A stretch of DNA of 64,000 nt. Origin: Streptomyces sp. Z26 (GTDB lineage: Bacteria > Actinomycetota > Actinomycetes > Streptomycetales > Streptomycetaceae). Positions within the stretch are counted from its first letter, which is position 1; each line of letters starts with the position of its first letter. The notes beneath the pieces are model-generated. The model had not been told where the DNA came from, did no database searches, and saw only the letters and a list, made by a program, of their open reading frames with translations. The stretch lies in contig NZ_RCHV01000002.1 in the NCBI RefSeq assembly GCF_003665095.1, positions 5,956,501 to 6,020,500 of the forward strand. Direction: 5' to 3'. Below, piece after piece: positions 1 to 8,657 of this stretch. A program made the position numbers and the translations under genes.

Positions 1-1
1 G

Positions 2-691
2 CGTTCGGTGTCGACCGCGTTCCTGCGGATGATGGTCGAACGCGGGGACGTCACGGTCGTCCACGAGCCGTTCGTCCTCCTCACCGACCACGGCGAGGTG
101 ACCCTCCCGCGCCCGGAGGGCGGCAGCGGCGCGGTCCGCACGCCCGGTGATCTCCTCGCGCGGCTCGCCGAACTCGGCGCCGCCGGGCCGGTGTTCTTCA
201 AGGACACCCTGGAGTACCACCACCAGTACCTCTTCGACCACCCCGAGCGGATCGCGGGCCTCACCCACACCTTCATCGTCCGCGACCCGGCCCGCGCCCT
301 CGCCTCGCACCACGCGGTGAAGCCCACCATGGAGTGCCGGGAGGCGGGCTACGAGCACCAGTGGGCGCTGTACGAACTCGTCCGGCGCGTCACGGGGGTC
401 GACCCCGTGGTCGTCTCCGCCGAGCGGCTGCTCGCGGACCCGCCCGGCCAGGTCGCGGCGTACTGCGCGCGGGTCGGCCTGCCGTACCTCCCGGAGGCGC
501 TGACCTGGGAGCCGGGGGAGCGCCCCGAGTGGCGCACGAACCGGCCCTGGCACCTGGACGCGAGCGCGAGCGCGACGTTCCGGGCGCCCGAGCGCGCGTA
601 CGAGGTGACCGTCGACAACGACGCGCGGCTGCGGCGCTTCCACGCGCACCATCTCCCGTTCTACGAGCGGCTGGTGGAGCACGCGATCTGA
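2..691 (+). CDS. Sulfotransferase family protein (5' end outside window)
   Basis: About 229 residues are visible; the reading frame is open to the left edge, so the start codon lies upstream. The first visible residues, RSVSTAFLRMM, fit the 5'-phosphosulfate-binding loop of PAPS-dependent sulfotransferases (consensus PRSGST), and the later TFIVRDPARALASHH segment fits the 3'-phosphate-binding region (RDP, then Ser). Family knowledge: such enzymes move a sulfuryl group from PAPS to a hydroxyl or amine of a small molecule in the cytoplasm. Only 67 bp separate it from the capsid-like gene downstream, which has its own strong ribosome binding site, so the two probably share a transcript. Sulfotransferases are reported partners of Family 3 encapsulins. 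The substrate cannot be told from sequence. Confidence is good for the fold and moderate for the activity. Confidence 0.75.
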   Translation, partial: RSVSTAFLRMMVERGDVTVVHEPFVLLTDHGEVTLPRPEGGSGAVRTPGDLLARLAELGAAGPVFFKDTLEYHHQYLFDHPERIAGLTHTFIVRDPARALASHHAVKPTMECREAGYEHQWALYELVRRVTGVDPVVVSAERLLADPPGQVAAYCARVGLPYLPEALTWEPGERPEWRTNRPWHLDASASATFRAPERAYEVTVDNDARLRRFHAHHLPFYERLVEHAI

Positions 692-758
692 CCCCGACCC
701 GTACGCGCGGGGCCGCCGTACGCCCGTACCGTCCGCCACCCGACAGGAGGCACCCCCC

Positions 759-1631
759 ATGACCGCCACCGACCCGGCCTTCGGGCCCGCCACGGCCGGA
801 CCGCCCGGCGCCACCGTCACCGCGCACGGGCCCACCCAGGGCGAGCGCTTCGCCGCGGCCTTCCAGGAGGACCCGGAGAAGGCCGAGGTGCACTTCGGCT
901 TCACGCTCACCGACGCCTTCCAGGCGGGGAAGGACCGGCCGCGGCTCACGGCGCGGAACCTGTTCAAGAAGCGGCACGCGGAGGGCGACACCGTGCGCGG
1001 CTGGTCCGAGACCCGGCCACCGGACTCCGCCGCGCTCCCGGAGTCGGGGCTGCGCGAGGACGCGTACCGCTTCGGCACCGCCCTGCACCACGTCCGCCCG
1101 GTCACCGCGTGGGTGCGGATACCCGACGAACTCGCGGGCCACGAGGAGGCGTTGGCCGCGTTCGTCGACCACCGGCTGATGGTCCGCCTCGGCACCGCCG
1201 AGAACCGGGCCCTGACGTACGACGTGATCGACCACCCGGACGTGGCGCGACTGCCCTACCGGGGCGGGGCGTACGTACGCGGGCTGCTCGCCGCCTTCGA
1301 CGAGATCGAGCAGTCCGGCGGCACCGGGCACGCCGTGATGGTCAACCCGCGCGACTACTACCGGGAACTCGTCGGCGCGGGCAGCCTGTTGGGCGATCTG
1401 GCGCGGGAGCGGGTGATGGTCTGCCGCCACCGCCAGGTGGCGCCCGGCTGCGCGCTCGTCGGGGACTTCGCCATGGCGGCCCGGTTGTTGGACGGCGCCC
1501 GTTCGGTCATCCGCGTCGGGGAACCGCCGGCGGGCGTGTGCGACGGGCCGGGCACGGCCGTCTCCGCGACGGTCCACGAGTCGGTGGCGGTGCAGCTGCC
1601 GACGCACTTCTTCCACGTGGTCCCGGGCTGA
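759..1631 (+). CDS. HK97-fold capsid-like protein, probable Family 3 encapsulin shell protein
   Basis: 290 aa, ATG preceded by ACAGGAGG at a good distance. The layout follows HK97-type major capsid proteins. Residues 1-45 look like a flexible N-terminal arm. Residues 100-150 contain a helical P-domain pattern (VTAWVRIPDELAGHEEAL, then DHRLMVRLG). Residues 170-205 carry the long helix ending in AVMVNPRDYYREL, and residues 226-290 run APGCALVGDFAMAARLLDG to AVSATVHESVAVQLPTHFFHVV, the usual A-domain/last-strand signature. No portal, terminase, protease or tail gene lies nearby, so a prophage origin in action is unlikely. Family knowledge: stand-alone HK97 shells in actinobacterial biosynthetic clusters are Family 3 (natural-product) encapsulins, which self-assemble and house enzymes. 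The sulfotransferase next door fits that setting. Cargo and chemistry are inferred only. Confidence 0.72.
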   Translation: MTATDPAFGPATAGPPGATVTAHGPTQGERFAAAFQEDPEKAEVHFGFTLTDAFQAGKDRPRLTARNLFKKRHAEGDTVRGWSETRPPDSAALPESGLREDAYRFGTALHHVRPVTAWVRIPDELAGHEEALAAFVDHRLMVRLGTAENRALTYDVIDHPDVARLPYRGGAYVRGLLAAFDEIEQSGGTGHAVMVNPRDYYRELVGAGSLLGDLARERVMVCRHRQVAPGCALVGDFAMAARLLDGARSVIRVGEPPAGVCDGPGTAVSATVHESVAVQLPTHFFHVVPG

Positions 1632-2176
1632 GGCGGTCGCCCGCCGGGGGCGGGGCGCGGGGTGGTACGTACGGTGCGCGCGTTTCGTACGGGAGTCGCC
1701 CGGCGATTCCGGTTACGGCCGTTCCCGCCGCCCGCCACGCTCGCCTCGCGCCGTCGGACGTCCGGCGGAGGGTCGGACTCCGGTGCGCGGCACGGCGATT
1801 CGGGGCGAAGGCGGACAACGGCGGAGGACCGCCCCGATTCGCTTCCGCGTGATTCACGCCACGCCGGTGCGGCCGTTCCGGACGGGACACCCCGCGTGTG
1901 GGATCGATTCCACTGTGTGCGAATCTGGCCTGAGCATGCCCAGTTGAGCAACTCGCTGGCGTAAACGAAGCCACGAGTGAGTTTCGGCTGGTAGAGGCAG
2001 TCAGATGTGATCAAAACGTTGCAAGATTCTGCATATTCGACGCTGAACTTGTCGCGCTGCACGCCAGGGGCCCCTAGCATTGGGCCCGCATCAGGAGGCC
2101 CACCGGTCACTTCCCTCACGTGGCCGAAGTCGGACCTCCTGTTTCCGACTAACCGATCTGCAAGACAGGTGTCTCC
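1632..2176. promoter_or_regulatory. Intergenic region, probable end of the encapsulin unit and leader of the conservon sensor gene
   Basis: 545 bp without a convincing gene. Just after the encapsulin stop, 1638-1657 can fold as CGCCCGCC-ggg-GGCGGGGCG with one bulge, a possible terminator. Positions 1985-2050 are clearly less GC-rich than the surroundings, as expected for promoter DNA; CTAGCAT at about 2076-2082, overlapping the AGGGGCCCCT palindrome, could be a -10 region. AGGTG at 2166-2170 precedes the GTG start at 2177. A 100-codon frame at 1662-1964 has no start signal or family resemblance and was not called. Confidence 0.4.
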
Positions 2177-4732
2177 GTGTCGCAGAAACCCCGGCTCCGA
2201 CCAAGCAGGGGACCACAGCAGGGCGCTCGTGCGGTAAGGATCACCCGCAGGCTGATCCTGCTCATCACGGTTCCGCTTGTGGTGGCCGTCGCCTTCGCGG
2301 CGCGCGCCCTCACTCCCGCAGCAAGTCAGGCCATCCAGGCCGACCGACTCACCACCATGGTGCAGGCCGCCGCGGCGGCCAGCGATCTGACGTACAAGCT
2401 CCAGAACGAACGCGCCGCCGCCGCCGTACTCATGGCCACGCAGGGAGACCCCGCGCAGCTCCAGTCGACGTCCAAGGACACCGACGAGAGCGTGCAGCGC
2501 TACAAGGAGCGCCGCGGCGAGCTGTCGAAAGTCCCCGCCAACACCGAGGCGACGCTCGACCGCATCGACCGCAGCCTCGACGAGCTGCCCTCGCTGCGCG
2601 CCCAGGCCCGTTCGGGCGCCAGCTCGCTCTCCTCGATGGCGTTCGGCTACCGCATCGTCGTCGCGGACCTCATCGCGTACCGCGACGGCATCTCCCAGGC
2701 CGACGGCGTGGAAGCGGACGTGGCCGACCACATCCGCGCCGCCGCCGCGCTCTCCCGGGCCACCGAGTACGTCGGGCAGCAGCAGGTGACGGTCGTCCGC
2801 GCGATGGCGGACGGCGGCTTCACCCCCGCCTCCCAGCGGTCGTTCGACGCCACCCTCCTCGGCTACACCGAGTCGACCGGCGTCGTCTCCGCCCTGGGCC
2901 CCGCCAGTTGGCGCTCGTGGCTGGACCAGACCCTCTCCGGGCCGCAGGCCCTCGCCGCCCAGCGGCTGGAGGACGAGGTCGGACGCAGCACCCCCGGCGA
3001 GTCCCTCGGCATCGAGCTGGACAAGTGGCAGAAGGTCACCGCCGACCGCATGACGCTGCTCCACTCCGTCGAGAAGCGCGTCGACGCCGACATCATCGGC
3101 AACGTGAAGGACGAGCGCACCACGAACATCTGGTGGGCCGTGGGCGAGCTGCTGATCGTGCTCCTCACCCTGGTCGGCGCGCTGTTCATCGCGCTCCGTC
3201 TCGGCCGCGTGATGATCCGGCGCCTGCACAACCTCCGCAACGTCGCCCACGAGGTCGCCCACGAGCGGCTGCCACAGGTGATGCGGACCCTCGCGGAGCC
3301 GGGCGCCGTCTCCGGGTCCACCCCGGACGAGATAGCCGAGCAGGCGGGCAAGCCCCTCGAATCGCTGGGCCAGGACGAGATCGGCGAGGTCGGTGAGGCG
3401 TTCAACGCCGTGCACTACGCGGCCGTACGGCTCGCCGCCGAACAGGCCGAGGCGCACGTACGGTTCGCCGAGACGCTCGTCGGCGTCGCCCGCCGAGGCG
3501 CGCAGCTGACCTCGGTCATGACCTCCGAACTCAGCACCGTGCAGCGCGAGGAGCTGGACCCGGAGCGGATGGAGGTCCTGTTCGCCCTGGACCACCTCGC
3601 CATCCGCATGGAGCGGAACGCCAACAACCTGCTCGTACTGGGCGGTTACGGCCGCGGCCGGGTCCGTACGGCCGACGCGCCCTGCACCTCCGTCATCTAC
3701 GCGGCGGCCCAGCAGATCGAGCGCTTCGGCCGGGTCAGCCTCGGCCACGTCGACCCGAGCATCGGCGTCGCCGCGCGCGTCGTCGACGACGTCGCGCACC
3801 TCCTCGCGGAACTCCTCGACAACGCCACCCGCTTCTCGCCCCCCGAGACGCAGGTCGGCGTCGCCGCCTGGCACCTGTGGGACCGGGCCGTCGTGCAGAT
3901 CGTCGACGAGGGCGTCGGCATGAGCGACGAGCGCCGCGACGAGCTGAACAAGAAGCTCGCGGAGCCGCAGACGGACGTCGGCGGTGTCCGCTCCATGGGT
4001 CTCCAGGTGGCGGCCCGGCTCGCCGCCCGCCACGGCATCGTGGTGGAGATGCGCGCCTCGTCCGGTCCGGGCACCATCGTCGAGGTCACGCTGCCGAGCA
4101 GCGCCCTCGCGACGCTGCCCAAGGACGACCTGCCGCTGCCCCCCGACGTACCGCGCGCGGTCACCCCGTCCGGTGTCGACAAGGCCGCGCAGCCGCAGCG
4201 TCCCACGCCGCCCGGCGACCCCGTACCCCCCGGGGGCGGCCGTCGTGCGGTCGCGCCGCCCGAGCCGCCCTCGCCCTCCGCGGGCACCCCGATGCGGCTC
4301 CGCGGACGCGGCACCGACGACCGGGTCGTCACGCAGAACGGCCACGACGGCCGCCGCTCCGCGTCCGCCAAGGGGGCCGCTCGGCCCGCGCCGGTGGACG
4401 AGGGTTCCGGGGCCAGCGAGCACGGTACGGAGCGGCGCGCGCCGAGTTGGGCCGCGCAGCCCCCGCCGGAGCCGCGCGTGGCCGGGATCAGCGCCGCGGG
4501 CCTGCCGGTCCGTCAGCGCCGCGGTGCCGGTGGTGCGGCCGGGGCCGACACCACGGAACACCGTCCCGGACCGAAGGCGAAGAAGGCGCCGAAGCGCCGT
4601 GACTCGCGGCAGGTCTCCGACGTGCTCGCCGCGTACGCCCAGGGCATCAACAGGAGCACCGGTAAGAGCGGTGGCCCCTCCTCCACAGCAACGACCGGAC
4701 CCGCCGACGACAAGACACAACGGAGCACGTGA
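2177..4732 (+). CDS. NIT-domain sensor histidine kinase-like ATPase (CvnA type)
   Basis: 851 aa, GTG start after AGGTG. A basic N-terminus is followed by a first membrane helix (about 23-45), an extracytoplasmic all-helical nitrate/nitrite-sensing-type region (about 50-310), a second membrane helix (ELLIVLLTLVGALFIALRL, about 322-342), a HAMP-like stretch, a pseudo H-box (LDHLAIRMERNANNLLVLGG, about 472-491) and a HATPase_c domain with N-box ELLDNATRFSPP, G1 box DEGVGM and G2 region MGLQVAARLAARHGI. The C-terminal 200 residues are low-complexity and Pro/Arg/Gly-rich. This is the CvnA component of Streptomyces conservons. Its stop overlaps the ATG of the roadblock gene (TGATG). The DUF742 and small-GTPase genes that normally complete a conservon are absent here; an ABC importer follows instead, suggesting a link between sensing and uptake. 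Whether it phosphorylates anything is unknown. Confidence 0.88.
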   Translation: MSQKPRLRPSRGPQQGARAVRITRRLILLITVPLVVAVAFAARALTPAASQAIQADRLTTMVQAAAAASDLTYKLQNERAAAAVLMATQGDPAQLQSTSKDTDESVQRYKERRGELSKVPANTEATLDRIDRSLDELPSLRAQARSGASSLSSMAFGYRIVVADLIAYRDGISQADGVEADVADHIRAAAALSRATEYVGQQQVTVVRAMADGGFTPASQRSFDATLLGYTESTGVVSALGPASWRSWLDQTLSGPQALAAQRLEDEVGRSTPGESLGIELDKWQKVTADRMTLLHSVEKRVDADIIGNVKDERTTNIWWAVGELLIVLLTLVGALFIALRLGRVMIRRLHNLRNVAHEVAHERLPQVMRTLAEPGAVSGSTPDEIAEQAGKPLESLGQDEIGEVGEAFNAVHYAAVRLAAEQAEAHVRFAETLVGVARRGAQLTSVMTSELSTVQREELDPERMEVLFALDHLAIRMERNANNLLVLGGYGRGRVRTADAPCTSVIYAAAQQIERFGRVSLGHVDPSIGVAARVVDDVAHLLAELLDNATRFSPPETQVGVAAWHLWDRAVVQIVDEGVGMSDERRDELNKKLAEPQTDVGGVRSMGLQVAARLAARHGIVVEMRASSGPGTIVEVTLPSSALATLPKDDLPLPPDVPRAVTPSGVDKAAQPQRPTPPGDPVPPGGGRRAVAPPEPPSPSAGTPMRLRGRGTDDRVVTQNGHDGRRSASAKGAARPAPVDEGSGASEHGTERRAPSWAAQPPPEPRVAGISAAGLPVRQRRGAGGAAGADTTEHRPGPKAKKAPKRRDSRQVSDVLAAYAQGINRSTGKSGGPSSTATTGPADDKTQRST

Positions 4733-5154
4733 TGAGCACCCCACCGTCCGCCGGTTCGCTGAGCTGGCTGCTGAGCGACTTCGCCCGACGCATGCCCGAG
4801 GTCACCCAGGTGATCGCGGTTTCCGTCGACGGCCTGGCACTGGCCTACGCGGGCATGGACCAGGACGACGCCGACCGCCTCGCGGCCATCGCGTCCGGTG
4901 TCGTCAACCTGCTGTCGGGTGCCGCCCAGTTGATCGAGGCCGACCCGGTGGAGCACAGCCTCACCGCCATGGAGGGCGGCTACCTGTTCTCCATGGCGGT
5001 CTCCAGCGGCGCGTCCCTGATCGTGGCCACGACGCGGGACGCGGACATCGGAGAGGTCAGCTACATGATGGCCGAGCTGATCAACCAGGTCGGTGACGCC
5101 CTGTCCCCGCAGAACCGCGACGCCGGCTCGCCGTTCGCCTCGCGTCCCCTCTAG
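4732..5154 (+). CDS. Roadblock/LC7 domain protein (CvnB type)
   Basis: 140 aa from the ATG that overlaps the previous stop codon by one base. It begins LSWLLSDFARRMPEVTQVIAVSVDGLALAYAG and continues with the alternating strand-helix pattern of the roadblock/LC7 fold (VEHSLTAMEGGYLFSMAVSSGASLIVATT), which covers the whole protein. Family knowledge: CvnB proteins pair with the CvnA ATPase and usually with a MglA-like GTPase; roadblock proteins act as GTPase regulators. No GTPase gene is present in this locus, so the partner must be elsewhere or the module works without one. The translational coupling to the sensor gene suggests equal amounts are needed. Confidence 0.9.
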   Translation: MSTPPSAGSLSWLLSDFARRMPEVTQVIAVSVDGLALAYAGMDQDDADRLAAIASGVVNLLSGAAQLIEADPVEHSLTAMEGGYLFSMAVSSGASLIVATTRDADIGEVSYMMAELINQVGDALSPQNRDAGSPFASRPL

Positions 5155-5279
5155 ACCGCGGCCGTACCCCGAGCCGCGTCCGGCCTCATGACCCGAGGCC
5201 CTGACAACCCCCCATATCGGTCGAAGCCCCCCGCACTGAGTATCCCACCAGGCAAGCCGCCACCCCGTTGGAGACCCCC

Positions 5280-6491
5280 GTGACTGAGAGCATACACACC
5301 GATCGTTTCCGTAAGCACCGGAGAAGGCGGGCGGTGGGAGCCGCGGCCGTCACCCTGGCCATGACCGCTGCCGCCGGGTGCGGCGGCGACAGCGACTCGG
5401 GCAGCGGCGACACCATCAAGGTCGGCCTGCTGGCCTCGCTCTCGGGCACGTACAAGCCGGTCGGCACCGAGCTGCGCAGCGGCTTCGAGCTGTATCTCGA
5501 CACGCACGACAACAAGTTGGGCGGCAAGAAGGTCGAGTTCTCCGTCGGTGACGAGGGCGACGGCCCGCCCACCGCGGTGCCCGCCGCGACGAAGCTCATC
5601 AAGAAGGACAAGGTCGACGTCCTCACCGGCATCGTCGCCAACGGCTCGTACAACGCCGTCCTGCCGCTCGTCGAGAAGGCCAAGATCCCCCTGGTCTCCT
5701 CCAACGGCCGCCCCGAGGTGAAGAACGTCGACCGCCTCTGGCACACCGCGTTCCTCTCCGACGAGCCGGGCGCCGCCATCGCCGAGTACGTCAAGGACGA
5801 GGTCAACGGCCCGGTCTACGCGATCGGCCCCGACTACCAGGGCGGCTACGACGAACTCGGCGGCTTCACCGACGCGTTCAAGAAGGCGGGCGGCAAGCTG
5901 GCCAACCCGGGCGGCGAGACCAAGTGGACGCCGTTCCCGAAGACGACCAACTTCATGCCGTACTTCGCGGACATCGCCCAGTCCGACGCCAAGGCCGTGT
6001 ACTCCTTCTACGCGGGCAAGGCGGCGATCGACTTCGTCAAGCAGTACGCCCAGTCCGACGCCGCGGACCTGCCGCTCTACACCGCGTTCGTCACGGAGGG
6101 CAGCGTGCTGCCCGCGCAGGGCAAGGCCGCCGAGGACATCTACTCGGTGCTGAACTACTCGGCGGACCTCGACAACGAGGCCAACCGTAAGTTCGTCGCG
6201 GACTGGTCCGCCAAGCACGACGCCCCGCCCACCACGTACGCGATGGCGTCGTACGACGCGGCCTCCGTCCTCGACAAGGCGATCGCCGCCGCCGACGACA
6301 AGGGCGAGGTGAACTCCGAGACGATCAACGACGCCATCGGGCGCCTCGGCAAGATCGAGAGCCCGCGCGGCTCCTGGGAGTTCGGCAAGACGCACTCGCC
6401 GGTCCAGAAGTGGTACCTGCGCCAGGTCCGGCCGGACGGCAAGCAGCTGGCCAACGTGATGGTGCAGGACCTGGCCACGGTCGGCGACTGA
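5280..6491 (+). CDS. Branched-chain-type ABC transporter substrate-binding lipoprotein
   Basis: 403 aa. I prefer the GTG at 5280 because GGAG lies seven bases upstream; a TTG twelve bases earlier would overlap that site. The N-terminus is Arg/Lys-rich (RKHRRRRA), followed by a hydrophobic stretch and the lipobox TAAAGC, so the mature protein is a lipid-anchored extracellular receptor. Residues about 42-400 form the LivJ/LivK-type periplasmic-binding fold (starting IKVGLLASLSGTYKPVGTEL). Relatives bind branched-chain amino acids, urea, amides or aromatic acids. The monooxygenase at the end of the cluster makes an aromatic or heteroaromatic acid plausible, but this is inference. It is the first gene of the importer cassette; the permease starts three bases after its stop. 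Confidence 0.9.
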   Translation: MTESIHTDRFRKHRRRRAVGAAAVTLAMTAAAGCGGDSDSGSGDTIKVGLLASLSGTYKPVGTELRSGFELYLDTHDNKLGGKKVEFSVGDEGDGPPTAVPAATKLIKKDKVDVLTGIVANGSYNAVLPLVEKAKIPLVSSNGRPEVKNVDRLWHTAFLSDEPGAAIAEYVKDEVNGPVYAIGPDYQGGYDELGGFTDAFKKAGGKLANPGGETKWTPFPKTTNFMPYFADIAQSDAKAVYSFYAGKAAIDFVKQYAQSDAADLPLYTAFVTEGSVLPAQGKAAEDIYSVLNYSADLDNEANRKFVADWSAKHDAPPTTYAMASYDAASVLDKAIAAADDKGEVNSETINDAIGRLGKIESPRGSWEFGKTHSPVQKWYLRQVRPDGKQLANVMVQDLATVGD

Positions 6492-6494
6492 CAC

Positions 6495-8657
6495 ATGGGT
6501 GCGTTCGACGCCCAGCTGGTGCCCGCGATCGACGGCGTGGCCTACGGGCTGTTGCTCTTCGTCGTCGCCGCGGGCCTCAGCCTCGCCTTCGGCACCGCGG
6601 GCGTGCTCAACCTCGCGCACGGCGCGCTGTACGCGATCGGCGCCTACCTCGGCGCCGACCTGAGCGACGGCACCTGGGGCGGGCTCGTCCTGGGCCTGCT
6701 CGCGGGCACGTCGGCGGCGGCCGCCGCCGGGGCACTGCTGTCGGTGGCGACCGCGCCACTGTCCCGACGCGGGCATCTGGCGCAGGCGCTGCTGACGTTC
6801 GGGCTGGCGCTCGCGACGGGCGACCTGCTGGTGGCGTACTTCGGCGCGGACGAGCTGCCCGTACGCATCCCCGGCGCGCTCGACGCGTCGGTGGACCTCT
6901 TCGGGCACCGCTACCCCGCGTACCGGCTGACGTTCATCGGCATGGCCGTGCTCCTGGCCGCCGTCGGCACCTGGGTGCTCACCCGCACCCGGGCCGGCGC
7001 GGCCGTGCGGGCCGCCGCCGACGACCCCGAGATGCTCGCCGCCGGGGGCGTCAACCCCCGCGCCGTGCACGCCGGGGTGCTGGCCGCGGCCGGTGCCCTG
7101 GCCGGGGCGGCCGGGGTGCTGGGCGCGCCCATCATCGGGCCGGGCCCGGGGACCGCCGACAACGTGCTGATGCTGTCGCTCGTGGTCGTCGTCCTCGGCG
7201 GGCTCCGCTCGCTGTGGGGCATCCTGCTGGCGGCCGTCGCCGTCGGCGAGGTGCAGACGCTGGGCGTGTCGATCGCACCCGACTGGGCGCCGTACCTGCT
7301 GTTCGCCTCCATGGCGGCGGTGCTCGTGCTCCGGCCGGGCGCCGCCCTGGAGGCGGGCCACGGCGGCCCCGACACCGGCGGTTCCGGCGGTGGCCCGCTC
7401 GGCCGCCTGCGCCGCCTGGCGCGACGCGGCGACGCCGCGGCGGGTCACGCCGTGAAGACGAACGGCCCGCCGCGGCCGTCCCGTCCACCCGCCGCGCGCG
7501 CGGCGGCGCTGCTGGCGCCGCTGCCGTCGCCGGTACGGGACGGGGTGCGCGCCGTGGCGCCGCTCGCGGTGTTCTTCCTGCCGCTGGTGTTCGCGCCCGT
7601 GGTGCTCGACGCGTACGCCGTCTCCCTGGTGTCGTACGCGCTGGCGCTCGGTCTCGTCGCCGTCAGCGTCACCGTGCTGACCGGCTACGCGGGTCTGCCG
7701 ACGCTCGGTCAGACCGCGCCGTTCGCGGTCGGCGCGTACACCACGGCGCTCCTCGCGGACGAGGGCTGGACCGTCGGCCCCGTCCAACTCGCCGCCGCGG
7801 CCGGTGCGTCGGCGCTCTTCGCCCTGGTGACGGGCCCCGCCGTGATCCGCGCGCGCGGCACCACGGTGCTGATGATCACGGTCGCGGTCGGGGAGCTGAC
7901 CGGCACCGTCATCCAGCAGACGAAGTCCGTGACGGGCGGTACGGACGGCCTCTACGGCTTCGACTCGACGGAACCGTTCTGGGGCGGCGCCCCGCTGGAC
8001 GACGAGTTCGCCGTCTACGGCTACGCCCTGGCCGTCGCGGCCCTCGCCGTCACCGTGACCGTCCTCGTCCTGCGCTCCTCCGCCGGTCGGCTGCTCACCG
8101 GCAGCCGGGGCGCGGAGGCCCGGATGCGCGCCTCCGGCCACCCCGTCGCCCGCTACCTGCTGCTGGCCTACGTCGGCGCCGCCGCGCTCGCCGGGCTCGG
8201 CGGCTCGCTGCTGGTGAGCGTCCAGCAATACGTGTCGCCCGCCGACGCGGGCTTCGAGATCGCCGCGCTCGCCCTGCTGGCCGCCGTCATCGGCGGGACG
8301 ACGTCGGTCCTCGGCACGCTGCTCGGCGTCGGGCTGATCGTCTGGACCCGCGACTGGCTGTCCGGGGTGTGGCCGGGACACGGACCGCTGCTGCTCGGCG
8401 TCCTGTTCATCCTCACCGTCTACCTGCTGCCGCGCGGCCTGGCCGGTCTCTGGCCGTCCGGCGTCGGCGGCCACGACGACGGCCCGGACGGCGGCGAGGC
8501 ACCGCCCGGCGGCACGGCGGGCGGCACCGACCCGTACCGCGACCGGGGCTCCGGCTGGACCGGCGCCGCCAGCGCCCGTACGCCCGCCGGAGCCGACCGG
8601 GCCGCCACGCCCGTACCCGGCCGCCGCGCCGACGAGGCCCAGGAGGCCGCACCGTGA
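6495..8657 (+). CDS. Fused LivH-LivM branched-chain-type ABC permease
   Basis: 720 aa, about the sum of two permease subunits. Residues 1-285 are a LivH-like domain (AYGLLLFVVAAGLSLAFG near the N-terminus, LNLAHGALYAIGAYLG, and the EAA-like ADDPEMLAAGGVN loop). A linker rich in Gly/Arg (about 290-345) leads to a LivM-like domain from about 346 to 652 (GYAGLPTLGQTAPFAVGAY, then SRGAEARMRASGHPVARYLL and IGGTTSVLGTLLG), followed by a polar Ala/Gly/Pro tail. In most systems the two permeases are separate genes. Here one chain would give both halves of the membrane pore in fixed ratio. The next gene starts inside its stop (GTGA). The substrate is the one bound by the lipoprotein, unknown. Confidence 0.9.
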   Translation: MGAFDAQLVPAIDGVAYGLLLFVVAAGLSLAFGTAGVLNLAHGALYAIGAYLGADLSDGTWGGLVLGLLAGTSAAAAAGALLSVATAPLSRRGHLAQALLTFGLALATGDLLVAYFGADELPVRIPGALDASVDLFGHRYPAYRLTFIGMAVLLAAVGTWVLTRTRAGAAVRAAADDPEMLAAGGVNPRAVHAGVLAAAGALAGAAGVLGAPIIGPGPGTADNVLMLSLVVVVLGGLRSLWGILLAAVAVGEVQTLGVSIAPDWAPYLLFASMAAVLVLRPGAALEAGHGGPDTGGSGGGPLGRLRRLARRGDAAAGHAVKTNGPPRPSRPPAARAAALLAPLPSPVRDGVRAVAPLAVFFLPLVFAPVVLDAYAVSLVSYALALGLVAVSVTVLTGYAGLPTLGQTAPFAVGAYTTALLADEGWTVGPVQLAAAAGASALFALVTGPAVIRARGTTVLMITVAVGELTGTVIQQTKSVTGGTDGLYGFDSTEPFWGGAPLDDEFAVYGYALAVAALAVTVTVLVLRSSAGRLLTGSRGAEARMRASGHPVARYLLLAYVGAAALAGLGGSLLVSVQQYVSPADAGFEIAALALLAAVIGGTTSVLGTLLGVGLIVWTRDWLSGVWPGHGPLLLGVLFILTVYLLPRGLAGLWPSGVGGHDDGPDGGEAPPGGTAGGTDPYRDRGSGWTGAASARTPAGADRAATPVPGRRADEAQEAAP

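Noticed and set aside
759..1631. Capsid-like gene as part of a prophage
   Set aside because: No terminase, portal, protease, tail, integrase or attachment repeats in reach; the neighbours are metabolic and regulatory genes.
1662..1964. 100-codon plus-strand frame in the gap after the encapsulin gene
   Set aside because: No Shine-Dalgarno, Arg-rich, no family resemblance; codon bias is weak at its 3' end.
1358..4744. 1128-codon open frame on the minus strand opposite the conservon sensor
   Set aside because: Shadow of the GC-rich coding strand: Gly/Arg/Asp-rich, no domain, and the plus strand carries a clear gene.
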